Shown here: piece after piece, positions 36,061 to 43,681 of the stretch
How positions within the stretch are numbered: position 1 is the first letter of the stretch
Layout: each line of letters starts with the position of its first letter
Origin: Solirubrobacter sp963837485
GTDB taxonomy: Bacteria; Actinomycetota; Thermoleophilia; Solirubrobacterales; Solirubrobacteraceae
Length of the DNA: 64,000 bases
Assembly (NCBI GenBank): GCA_963837485.1
Contig: CAWINP010000007.1
Coordinates: 62,001 to 126,000 of the forward strand
Reading direction: 5' to 3'
Made by a program: the position numbers and the translations under genes
Notes under the pieces: model-generated
Database searches by the model: none
What the model was told of the DNA's origin: nothing
What the model saw: only the letters and a program-made list of their open reading frames with translations

Positions 36061-36869
36061 CCGAGCCAGGCGGAGCGCCGCCGCGCGAGCATCTCGTAGA
36101 GCTCCTCCTGGATCCGCCCGCGGACCTCCTCGGCGAGCGTCTGCACGAGGCCGGCGTCCTGCCACGGCTCGTCGCCGTAGACGTCGGTCGGGATCGGCTC
36201 GAGGAAGCGGATGAAGAACTTCGCCGGCAGGTAGACGAGCGGCGCCAGCGGCGCGTAGAGCAGACCCGTCAGCCTTCGCAGCGGCAGGTGGGCGAAGATC
36301 GGCTGCGCCTCCTCGGCGCCGACGACGGCAACTGGGACGATCGGCGCCTTCGCCCGCAGCGCCGCCTCGACGAACCCACCGCGCCCGAAGCGCCGCAGCC
36401 GGTAGCGGTCCTTGTAGAGCTTCTCCGTGCCCTTGGCGCCCTCGGGGAACACGAGCACGAGCTGCTCCTCGTCGTAGAGCAGGCGATGCACGTTGGCCGG
36501 GTGCGCCGGCACGCCGCCGACCTTCGGGACGAGCATGCTCAGCCACGGATAGCCCTTGAAGAAGTGCTCGACGGTCATGTGCAGCGGTCGCGGCCGGCTG
36601 TGCTCCTCCTTGATCGCCTTGGCGATCATCGACGCGTCGGGCGGCAGCGCGCCGGCGTGGTTGGCGACCAGCAGGGCGCCGCCGGTGGACGGCACGTGCG
36701 CGATCCCCTCGACCTCCACCCGGAACCAGTAGTGGTAGAGGAAGTCGTAGACCGTGCGGTCCATCAGGCCTTCGACGCGCTCGGAGCGCCCCCAGTCGGT
36801 GACTTGGCGGTCCGGCTCGACGGCGGGCAGGTACGCGCGGTGGTCGGCGGGAGCGGTGAGCTGCTTCAC
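36057..36869 (-). CDS. Lysophospholipid acyltransferase-family protein (PlsC-like)
   Basis: 270 residues with the PlsC acyltransferase core: LLVANHAGALPPDA (His and Asp of the spaced HX(n)D motif), a VPKVGGVPAHPANVHRLL segment, LVLVFPEGAKGTEKLYKDRY (glycerolipid-binding FPEG block) and APIVPVAVVGAEE. It would transfer an acyl chain to a lipid alcohol at the inner membrane face. The His-Asp spacing is longer than HX4D, as in some actinobacterial relatives. It is first in an operon with the SDR gene; the divergent hydrolase starts 23 bp away. Confidence 0.87.
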   Translation of the reverse strand: MKQLTAPADHRAYLPAVEPDRQVTDWGRSERVEGLMDRTVYDFLYHYWFRVEVEGIAHVPSTGGALLVANHAGALPPDASMIAKAIKEEHSRPRPLHMTVEHFFKGYPWLSMLVPKVGGVPAHPANVHRLLYDEEQLVLVFPEGAKGTEKLYKDRYRLRRFGRGGFVEAALRAKAPIVPVAVVGAEEAQPIFAHLPLRRLTGLLYAPLAPLVYLPAKFFIRFLEPIPTDVYGDEPWQDAGLVQTLAEEVRGRIQEELYEMLARRRSAWLG

Positions 36870-36892
36870 GTTGCCTCGGGTACGGTAGCGGC

Positions 36893-37906
36893 GTGCCGGG
36901 ATTCAGAGATCAGGTCGCGGGCTTTGCCGGCAACGCCTTGCGGCGCCCGGGCGCCGATCCCGAGTATGCGGACGGCGACGATTCGACCTGGCGCTCCGTC
37001 GACTGGCCGGCCACGACGCGCGCCATGGTGGTCGCCGGGCGGCGGGTCAACGTCGTGGATACAGGGTCACCACTCGCTCGTGACTCGGTATCGCCGTCGG
37101 ACATCGGGCCGCCGCTGCTGTTCCTCCACGGGCTCGGCGGGGTGTGGCAGAACTGGCTGCTGAACATCCCGGCGTTCATGGGCACGCACCGGGTGATCGC
37201 GCCGGACCTGCCGGGGTTCGGGCGCTCCGAGATGCCGGCGGGGCGGATCTCGATCCAGGGCTACGGGCGGGTGATCGACGAGCTCTGCCGCATGCTGGAC
37301 GTCGACTGCCCGGTCGTGATCGGCAACTCGATGGGCGGCTTCATCGGCGCAGAGCTCGCGCTCGCGTTCCCGACGCGGGTGTCGCGGCTCGTACTCGTCT
37401 CGGCCGCGGGGCTCTCGGTCGAGCACATGAAGAAGGAGCCGCTGCTGACGCTCGCCCGCGTCTGGGCGATGACCGCGACGCGCACCGGCGCGCGCGCCGA
37501 CCCGGTCGTGAAGCGCCTGCGGCTGCGGCGGGTGTTGCTGCAGACCGTCGTGCGCTATCCGGAGAAGCTCTCGCTCCCGCTGACCGCCGAGCTCGTCGCG
37601 GGCGCGGGAACGCCGGGGTTCGTCGGCGGGCTGGATGCGATCCTGTCCTACAAGATCCGCGAGCGGCTGTCGGAGATCGAGGTGCCGACGCTGATCGTCT
37701 GGGGCCGCAACGACATCCTCGTCCCGGTCGGCGACGCGGCGCGCTTCGAGAAGCTGATCGGCGCCAACGCGCACGCGGTGATCTTCGAGGACACCGGGCA
37801 CCTGTCGATGCTCGAGCGGCCGTCGCGCTTCAACGCGCTGCTCGCGGACTTCATCGCCGGCGCGGAGACCCCGGAGGCCGGGGTCCCGGGTGTCGTCAGC
37901 TCGTAG
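36893..37906 (+). CDS. Alpha/beta-fold hydrolase
   Basis: 337 residues: LLFLHGLGGVWQNW (oxyanion), DLPGFGRSEMP, VVIGNSMGGFIGAELAL with the nucleophilic Ser in GNSMGG, VPTLIVWGRNDILVP with the acid residue, and FEDTGHLSMLERP with the catalytic His. A 70-residue N-terminal extension precedes the core. The substrate is not predictable; proximity to the acyltransferase/SDR pair hints at esters or lipids. GTG 36893 is the start. The 3' end overlaps ilvD by 11 nt, convergently. Confidence 0.85.
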   Translation: MPGFRDQVAGFAGNALRRPGADPEYADGDDSTWRSVDWPATTRAMVVAGRRVNVVDTGSPLARDSVSPSDIGPPLLFLHGLGGVWQNWLLNIPAFMGTHRVIAPDLPGFGRSEMPAGRISIQGYGRVIDELCRMLDVDCPVVIGNSMGGFIGAELALAFPTRVSRLVLVSAAGLSVEHMKKEPLLTLARVWAMTATRTGARADPVVKRLRLRRVLLQTVVRYPEKLSLPLTAELVAGAGTPGFVGGLDAILSYKIRERLSEIEVPTLIVWGRNDILVPVGDAARFEKLIGANAHAVIFEDTGHLSMLERPSRFNALLADFIAGAETPEAGVPGVVSS

Positions 37907-39623
37907 GCGCGACCTCGCGGGCCGGCTGGGGCTTCGGGCCGGTCACCGCGCCCTCGCTTGCGGAGCTCACGAGCGCCGCGTACTTGCCGAGCACGCCGCG
38001 CGTCTCGATCGGCGGCGGCACGTACTCGGCGAGCCGCTGCTCGAGCTCGTCATGGGAGATGTCGAGGTCGATCCGCCGGTTGTCGACGTCGATCGTGATG
38101 CTGTCGCCCTCGCGGACCGCCGCGATCGGCCCGCCGTGCACGGCCTCGGGCGCGATGTGGCCGGCCATGAAGCCTCGCGTGGCGCCGGAGAAGCGGCCGT
38201 CGGTGAGCAGCGCGACGCTGTCGCCGAGCCCCTCCCCCACGATCGCCGCCGTGACCGAGAGCATCTCGCGCATCCCGGGGCCGCCGGCGGGTCCCTCATT
38301 GCGGATCACCACGACGTCGCCGGGGTTGATCTGGCCGGAGGTGACCGCGGCCATCGCGGCCTCCTCGCCGTCGAACACGCGCGCCGGGCCCTGGTGATGG
38401 CGGCGCTCGTGGCCGGAGAGCTTGACGACGCTGCCCTCGGGCGCGAGGTTGCCGCGCAGGATCGCGATCCCGCCCGTCGCCTTGATCGGATTCTCGAGCG
38501 GGCGGATGACCTCTTGGCCGGGCGCCTCGTCGGCCTCCTGCGCGTGCTCGCCGATCGTCTTGCCGGTCACGGTTGGGGCGTCGGCGTGCAGGTACCCGCC
38601 CTCCAGCAGCCGCTTGGCGAGCACGGCGGTGCCGCCGGCGGCGTGCAGGTCGGTCGCCACGAAGCGGCCGCCGGGCTTGAGGTCGCACAGGCTCGGGACG
38701 CCGTTGGCGATCCGGTCGAAGTCGTCGATGTCGAGCTCGATCCCCATCTCGCGGGCGACCGCGAGCAGGTGCAGGACGCCGTTGGTGGAGCCGCCGGAGG
38801 AGCCGACCGCCATGATCGCGTTCTCGAGGCTGTCGCGGGTGATGATGTCGCTCGGCTTCTGGCCTCGTCTGAGGACGTCCATCACGAGCTCGCCGGCCTT
38901 GTAGGCGACCTCGGACTTGGTCGCGTCCTGGGCGGGCACGAGGCTCGGCCCGATCGGGCTGATGCCCATCATCTCGAAGGCCATCGCCATCGTGTTGGCG
39001 GTGAACTGACCGCCGCACGCACCGGGGCCGGGGCTGGCGGCCGCCTCGATGTCGGCCAGCTCCTGGTCGGTGATCTTGCCCGCGGCGTTGGCGCCGACGG
39101 CCTCGAACACGTCCATCACCGTGATGTCCTTGCCCTTGTAGTGGCCCGGCGGGATCGAGCCGCCGTAGAGCATCACGCCCGGCACGTCGAGCCGCGCGAG
39201 CGCCATCACCGTGCCCGGGATCGTCTTGTCGCAGGCGCACAGCGCGATCACGGCGTCGAACAGGTGGCCGAGGCTCACGAGCTCGATGCTGTCGGCGACG
39301 ATCTCGCGGGAGACGAGGCTCGTCTTCATGCCCTGCGTGCCCATCGTGATCCCGTCCGAGATCGCGATCGTGTTGAACTCCATCGGGGTGCCGCCGGCGG
39401 CCTTGATTCCGTCCTTGACGTGCTTGGCCAGCGCGCGCAGGTGGAAGTTGCACGGCATCGTCTCGATCCACGTGTTCGCCACGCCGATGATCGGCTTCGC
39501 CAGCGCCTCGTCGTCGTAACCGATGCCCTTCAGGTAGGCGCGCGCGGCGGCGCGGTCACGCCCTTCGGTGAGGGCGCGGGAGCGATGCTTGAGGTCGAAG
39601 TGACCGTTCCCGGCGGCGGACAT
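37896..39623 (-). CDS. ilvD: Dihydroxy-acid dehydratase
   Basis: 575 residues of IlvD, the Fe-S enzyme that dehydrates dihydroxy acids to the keto acid precursors of valine, leucine and isoleucine. Cluster and active-site motifs are visible: METMPCNFHL region near the N-terminus (TMPCN), ALCACDKTIPG, GPGACGGQFTANTMA, SSGGSTNGVLH, and TDGRFSGATRGF near the C-terminus. Length is normal. No other ilv/leu genes lie near. ATG 39623; a hypothetical membrane protein gene ends 10 bp upstream on the same strand. Confidence 0.96.
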   Translation of the reverse strand: MSAAGNGHFDLKHRSRALTEGRDRAAARAYLKGIGYDDEALAKPIIGVANTWIETMPCNFHLRALAKHVKDGIKAAGGTPMEFNTIAISDGITMGTQGMKTSLVSREIVADSIELVSLGHLFDAVIALCACDKTIPGTVMALARLDVPGVMLYGGSIPPGHYKGKDITVMDVFEAVGANAAGKITDQELADIEAAASPGPGACGGQFTANTMAMAFEMMGISPIGPSLVPAQDATKSEVAYKAGELVMDVLRRGQKPSDIITRDSLENAIMAVGSSGGSTNGVLHLLAVAREMGIELDIDDFDRIANGVPSLCDLKPGGRFVATDLHAAGGTAVLAKRLLEGGYLHADAPTVTGKTIGEHAQEADEAPGQEVIRPLENPIKATGGIAILRGNLAPEGSVVKLSGHERRHHQGPARVFDGEEAAMAAVTSGQINPGDVVVIRNEGPAGGPGMREMLSVTAAIVGEGLGDSVALLTDGRFSGATRGFMAGHIAPEAVHGGPIAAVREGDSITIDVDNRRIDLDISHDELEQRLAEYVPPPIETRGVLGKYAALVSSASEGAVTGPKPQPAREVAPTS

Positions 39624-39633
39624 GCCGCCGAGT

Positions 39634-40269
39634 CTACGCGGCGCCGCTTCCCGCCCCGGCGCGATCCAGGCGCTCGCGCTCCCAGCGGCCGAGGCGCCAG
39701 ATGTCGCGCGCGACCTGGCGCGGGTCGACCTGGCGGCCGGGCAGGTGCATGTTCGCGGAGTTGATCAGGCGGCGCTCGTCGCCGTTGAGCGCCATCCACT
39801 TGGCGAGCACGTCGTCGGAGTCCGGCAGGCGGGCGGAGCCGTACGGGCGCGTCTCGTCCGGGAACTCGACGCAGTACTCGTTCAGCAGGCGGCCGGTCTG
39901 CGGCAGGTAGGCGACGATCGGCTTGTGCGGATAGACCAGATAGGCGTAGGGAACGCCATTGAGGTCCCGGCTCAGCGGCCCGCGTGGGCGGGTGGAGGCG
40001 GTGTCAGACGTCTGGCCGCCCCACACGCGGATGAACCCGAGGTCGCGGTACATCGCCCACTCCTCCTCGTTCACGCATGACTTCAGGAGCTCGCGGGCGC
40101 GCTGCTCGGCGCGGCGCTCGCGGCCGGGGTCATACGCGGCGATGTGGCCGTCGCGGCGAGCCTGGCGGCGGGCGCGAGCCCGCTCCGCGCGGCGCTCGAA
40201 CCAGGGGATCGAGACCTCCCACAGCAGCGCGACGATGACGATCGCGGTGGCCGCGATAGCGACGGTCAC
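39634..40269 (-). CDS. Conserved hypothetical membrane-anchored protein
   Basis: 211 residues: one N-terminal transmembrane helix (IAATAIVIVALLWEVSIPWF), a strongly basic juxtamembrane stretch (ERRAERARARRQARRD), then a soluble domain with EEEWAMYRDLGFIRVW, VPYAYLVYPHKPIVAYLP, LLNEYCVEFPDET and DVLAKWMALNGDERRLI. I do not know the family. It lies on the ilvD strand and may be cotranscribed with it. Confidence 0.7.
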   Translation of the reverse strand: MTVAIAATAIVIVALLWEVSIPWFERRAERARARRQARRDGHIAAYDPGRERRAEQRARELLKSCVNEEEWAMYRDLGFIRVWGGQTSDTASTRPRGPLSRDLNGVPYAYLVYPHKPIVAYLPQTGRLLNEYCVEFPDETRPYGSARLPDSDDVLAKWMALNGDERRLINSANMHLPGRQVDPRQVARDIWRLGRWERERLDRAGAGSGAA

Positions 40270-40306
40270 CGCGCGCCTCCTCGCCTCGCGGGAATCCCGG
40301 CAGGGC

Positions 40307-40558
40307 TCAACGCGCGCCGCCGGCCGCGCGCGGGAAGAAGATGACGCGACTCGTGTCGCGCGGGATCTCCTCGAACGCGCTGATAATCTCCGCCTCCCGC
40401 CGGCCGATGGCCGATGTGACCGGGACGGCGGCCCACATTCCCTGCTCGAGCTGGCGCCGGAACTCCTCTACCAGCCGGTCGTGGTCCTCCTCGACGTCGA
40501 TGTCTCCTTCGGCGATCAACTGCTCGCCGTAACCCGGACGCATGCGGAGGAACTTCAT
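40307..40558 (-). CDS. Hypothetical 83-residue protein
   Basis: Small soluble protein, unrecognised: MKFLRMRPGYGEQLIAEG start, a helical DRLVEEFRRQLEQGMWAAVPV, and a strand-forming RRREAEIISAFEEIPRDTSRVIFFP-like segment. The mix resembles a ferredoxin-like or ubiquitin-like small domain, but no motif decides. Codon use is like its neighbours. Confidence 0.6.
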   Translation of the reverse strand: MKFLRMRPGYGEQLIAEGDIDVEEDHDRLVEEFRRQLEQGMWAAVPVTSAIGRREAEIISAFEEIPRDTSRVIFFPRAAGGAR

Positions 40559-40597
40559 CCGCGCATTATGTCACGGCCAAGGTGGCGGCTCGGGCGA

Positions 40598-41584
40598 TTA
40601 TCGCGCCACCTCGGCACTTGCAGGGGATTGGCCCGCCCGCGCCGTCAGGTCGAACACGTCGACGGGCCCGGCGCCCGCCCCGAGGTCTCTGAGCCCCGCC
40701 CTGACCGCATCGCCGGCGATCGCCTTCGCCGCTCTGGCGGCCTCCAGGGGCGAGTGGCCGAGCGCGAGGTGGGCGGCGAGCGCGGACGAGTGCGTGCACC
40801 CGGAGCCGTGGGCCGCGCCGTCCGGGTGGCGCCGCCCGGGGATCAGCTCGATGGCCGCGCCGTCGAAGAACACGTCGGTCGCCTCGTCGCGGTGGCCGCC
40901 GGTCACGACCACGTACTCGGGCCCGAGCGCGTGCAGCGCGCGCGCGAGGTCCTCGGCGTCGCTGCGGGACGGCGCCGTATGGCCGCCGCCGCCACGGGCC
41001 GCCGGGCCGCCGCCATCGCCGCCCCGGCCCGCCCGGCCGCCGCCATCGCCGCCACGGGCCGCCGGGCCGCCATAGGCCCCCGGGCCGCCGCCGGCCGCCT
41101 CGCCGCCGCGGGCCGCCGTGCCGGGGGCTTCCCCCGCGAGCACGCGGGCCTCCGGCAGGTTCGGGGTGATCACCGTCGCGACCGGCAGGAGCAGCTCGAT
41201 CAGCGCCTGGCGCGCGGCGTCGTCGAGCAGGACCGCGCCGGACTCGGCGACCATCACCGGATCGATCACCACCGGCACGCCGTCGTCGAGCAGCCGCAGC
41301 GCGCGGGCGACGGCCTCGACCGTCTCGGCCGTCCCGAGCATGCCGATCTTCACGGCGTCCACGCCGATGTCCTCGGCGACCGCGCGGACCTGCTCGACGA
41401 TGAACTCGGCGGGCACCGCGTGGACGCCGGTCACGCCGATGGTGTTCTGCGCGGTCAGCGCCGCGATCGCCGTCATCCCGTGCACGCCGGAGCGCGCGAA
41501 GGCCTTCAGGTCGGCCTGGATCCCGGCGCCGCCGCCGGAGTCGGAGCCGGCGATCGAGAGCACGGCGGGTACGGGTCGGGGCAT
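40598..41584 (-). CDS. thiD: Hydroxymethylpyrimidine/phosphomethylpyrimidine kinase with Gly-rich insertion
   Basis: 328 residues of ThiD, which phosphorylates HMP and HMP-P in thiamine synthesis. Motifs: SIAGSDSGGGAGIQADLKAF, MTAIAALTAQNTIGVTGVH, VIDPVMVAESG, TPNLPEARVLAG, VVTGGH, and AHGSGCTHSSALAAHLALG with the catalytic Cys/anion hole. The protein is about 50 residues longer than usual because of a glycine/alanine/arginine-rich insertion (about 153-203) encoded by a 30-bp tandem repeat, located after the TPNLPEA strand. No TPP riboswitch was seen upstream and no other thi genes are near. Confidence 0.92.
   Translation of the reverse strand: MPRPVPAVLSIAGSDSGGGAGIQADLKAFARSGVHGMTAIAALTAQNTIGVTGVHAVPAEFIVEQVRAVAEDIGVDAVKIGMLGTAETVEAVARALRLLDDGVPVVIDPVMVAESGAVLLDDAARQALIELLLPVATVITPNLPEARVLAGEAPGTAARGGEAAGGGPGAYGGPAARGGDGGGRAGRGGDGGGPAARGGGGHTAPSRSDAEDLARALHALGPEYVVVTGGHRDEATDVFFDGAAIELIPGRRHPDGAAHGSGCTHSSALAAHLALGHSPLEAARAAKAIAGDAVRAGLRDLGAGAGPVDVFDLTARAGQSPASAEVAR
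40975..41128. repeat. 30-bp-period tandem repeat inside thiD
   Basis: The block CGCCATCGCCGCC recurs at 41011 and 41041 with surrounding CACGGGCCGCCGGGCC units at about 30-bp spacing and more degenerate copies on both sides. On the minus strand it encodes Gly-rich units such as GGDGGGPAARGG. The length is a multiple of three, so the thiD frame is kept. Confidence 0.75.
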
Positions 41585-41595
41585 CTCGTGTCAGG

Positions 41596-42390
41596 TTAGG
41601 CGCTCGGGGCACCCGCTCGTTGGAGCCGCTCGACCGTCTGCGCGCGCCGGTTGGCGGCCTGGTCGTAGTTGATCCGGAGCACGCGCTCGCCGTGCTGCTC
41701 GAGCAGTGCCTGGCGCCGGGCGTCCTCGTGGCGCGTGTTGTCGTGGTACGCCGCGCCGTCCGCTTCGACGATGAGCCGCTGCCGCGACCAGCGGAAGTCG
41801 GGGATGACGATCGTGTCGCCGATGCGGAGCGGGACGTTGACGTCAGGGTGAGCGAGACCGGCTTCGGCGATCAGATCGAGGACGAGATCTTCGAGGACGC
41901 TGCGCGTCGGCGCGCGTGGCTCGCCGGGCGGGGCGATCAGGCCAAGCGTCTGCGCCTGTCTTCGCGCGCGCGTGAGGGTTCCGGCGGGGAGCTTTGAGCC
42001 GCTTCAGGTCCGCGGAGGGTTCTCTGGGGCGACGTCGTCGGGATGCCGCGGTGGATGACGACGTCACTAAGCAGGGAGCGCGATCGTGGGTGTTGATCCC
42101 GCTATGGACCCGGCGCGTCGTCGCCGTCACGTCCGGGAACCGCTCGATCGGCTCGAGCAGGCGCCAGTGGACGGCAGCGGCAAAGTGGCTGAGCGCGCTC
42201 TCGGACCGCAAGCCTTAACGGCCGCGAGGAGACGGGCCCTCCTGCGTGAGCTGAGGATGGCCGACGGCGTACACACCGCGATGGATGCGGTGCAACCGCC
42301 CGCCGCGTGACGCGCTGCCGGATCGCCTCGTCCGGGAAGGCCGCACTCGTGAAGCTCCGCAGCCGAGATCACGCCCCAGACCGCGCGCCG
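41596..42390 (-). pseudogene. Decayed AbiEi-domain/DUF559 (Vsr-like endonuclease) gene
   Basis: The minus strand carries the pieces of a typical actinobacterial AbiEi-like + DUF559 protein in several frames. They are, in order: GVISAAELHECGLP (about 42335-42390), PDEAIRQRVTR, GRLHRIHRGVYAVGHPQLTQ (about 42245-42305), LLAAVKACG, ALSHFAAAVHWRLLEPIERF (about 42090-42200), VVIHRGIPTTSPQRTLR (about 42005-42070). An intact DUF559 nuclease-like end follows, with VLEDLVLDLIAEAGL, IPDFRWSRQRLIVEADG and RRQALLEQHGERVLRINYDQ, stopping TAA at 41596. At least four frameshifts separate these parts and no start remains. DUF559 resembles very-short-patch-repair nucleases; intact relatives are often linked to mobile or defence loci. 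Confidence 0.75.
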
Positions 42391-42476
42391 GCCACGAGCG
42401 TGTCGGGTTTGTCGGCCAGAGCTCGACAAACTCGTGGCGCCAGCCGGTCCACCGACCGCGCGCTCCCGGCGCGGGC

Positions 42477-43559
42477 TCATGTCACCCCGCGCTCCCACCG
42501 CCCGGCGAAGCCGCGGCGGATCAGGCCGAGGCGCTCGAGCTCGCCGAGGCCCGCGAGCGCGCGGCGGGCCGCCTCGGGCGTGGTTGCGAGCTCGGAGAGC
42601 GAGCCGTTGCCGTCCTCGACCGCCGCGAGCAGCGCGGAGAGCTCCGGGTGCAGCTCGGGCGGCGGAGGAGGCTCGGGCGGCGGGTCGAACGCGGCTCCGA
42701 CGGTGTCGGCGAGCAGCTCGAGGACGTCGGACGCATCGGTGACGAGCGGCGCGCCCGCCTGGATGAGCTGGTGGGTGCCGGTGGATAGGCGGCTCGTGAC
42801 GACGCCGGGGACCGCGGACACGGCCCGGCCGAGCTCAGCGGCGAAGTCCGCGGTGGTCAGCGAGCCCGACCGATCGGTGGCCTGGACGACGACGGTGACC
42901 TCGGCGAGCGCGGCGATGATCCGGTTGCGGGCGACGAAGCACCAGCGATGGACGCCGGCGCCGGGCGGCAGCTCGGAGATCACGGCGCCGCGGGCCGCCA
43001 CCGCGGCGTGCAGGCGCCAGCTGTTGACCGGGTACGGGACGTGCGCGCTGCCCGCCAGCACGCCGATCGTGCCGCCCGGACCGCTCAACGCGCCGGTGTG
43101 GGCGGCGGAGTCGATGCCCATCGCGAGTCCGGAGACGACCGGCACGCCCGCGACCGAGAGGCCGCGCCCGATGCCGCGCGCGACGTCGAGCCCGTACGGC
43201 GACGCGCGCCGCGCACCGACCACCGCGACGCGGTCCCGCGGCTCCAGCGCGCCGACCTCGCCGAGCACGTGCAGGACGGCCGGCGGATCGGCGAGATCGC
43301 GAAGGCGCTCCGGGTACTCGTCGCGGCAGCGGCAGACGGTGAGCAGGCCGACGGCAAGCGCACCCGCCCGGGCCGCGGGAGCGTCGAAGCGGGCGTAGCG
43401 GCGCCGAACGTCCGCCCTCGCCCCGATCTCGAGCAGCTCGTCGTCGGGCAGCGCGAGCACCCGCCCTGGCGCCGTGCGGCGCTTGAACTCGACCTGGAGG
43501 CGCCCCGCGATGCCCGCGATCAGGGCCGTCCGGCGCAGACAGTCGTCGCACGCGGTCAC
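42477..43559 (-). CDS. dprA: DNA-processing protein DprA
   Basis: 360 residues. An N-terminal helical domain begins with a CDDC pair. The Rossmann-like DprA core then shows RVAVVGARRASPYGLDVARGIG, VVSGLAMGIDSAAHTGAL, GTIGVLAGSAHVPYPVNS, ISELPPGAG, FVARNRIIAALAEVTVVVQA, SGSLTTADFAAELGR and STGTHQLIQAGAPLVTDASD. A C-terminal winged helix follows. DprA loads RecA on incoming single-stranded DNA during transformation. GTG 43559 overlaps the stop of a 41-codon ORF that itself overlaps comM, making a tight comM-orf-dprA unit. VVVQA replaces the usual VVVEA. Confidence 0.9.
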   Translation of the reverse strand: MTACDDCLRRTALIAGIAGRLQVEFKRRTAPGRVLALPDDELLEIGARADVRRRYARFDAPAARAGALAVGLLTVCRCRDEYPERLRDLADPPAVLHVLGEVGALEPRDRVAVVGARRASPYGLDVARGIGRGLSVAGVPVVSGLAMGIDSAAHTGALSGPGGTIGVLAGSAHVPYPVNSWRLHAAVAARGAVISELPPGAGVHRWCFVARNRIIAALAEVTVVVQATDRSGSLTTADFAAELGRAVSAVPGVVTSRLSTGTHQLIQAGAPLVTDASDVLELLADTVGAAFDPPPEPPPPPELHPELSALLAAVEDGNGSLSELATTPEAARRALAGLGELERLGLIRRGFAGRWERGVT

Positions 43560-43681
43560 GCGCGGCCCCGCGTGACGAGGCGTTGGCGGGCGGCGAGCCG
43601 GCGCCCGGCGCGACCGACCGCGGCGCCGACCACCCGCGGCCGGGCGGCGGTGGCGGTGGCGGCGCAGGCGGCGCAGCTCAT
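43556..43681 (-). CDS. 41-residue ORF nested between comM and dprA
   Basis: A 41-codon frame starts at ATG 43681, overlapping the comM stop (ATGA), and ends at 43556, overlapping the dprA GTG (GTGA). The peptide starts MSCAACAATATAA with a CxxC pair and is Ala/Arg-rich and basic (ARPRVVGAAVGRAGRRLAARQ). The two exact four-base overlaps suggest it is translated as a coupling element or a real small protein. It could instead be an N-terminal remnant of dprA. Unrecognised. Confidence 0.45.
   Translation of the reverse strand: MSCAACAATATAARPRVVGAAVGRAGRRLAARQRLVTRGRA

Noticed and set aside
40559..41595. TPP riboswitch for thiD
   Set aside because: No conserved thi-box sequence or fold found; the upstream DNA is the decayed DUF559 gene.
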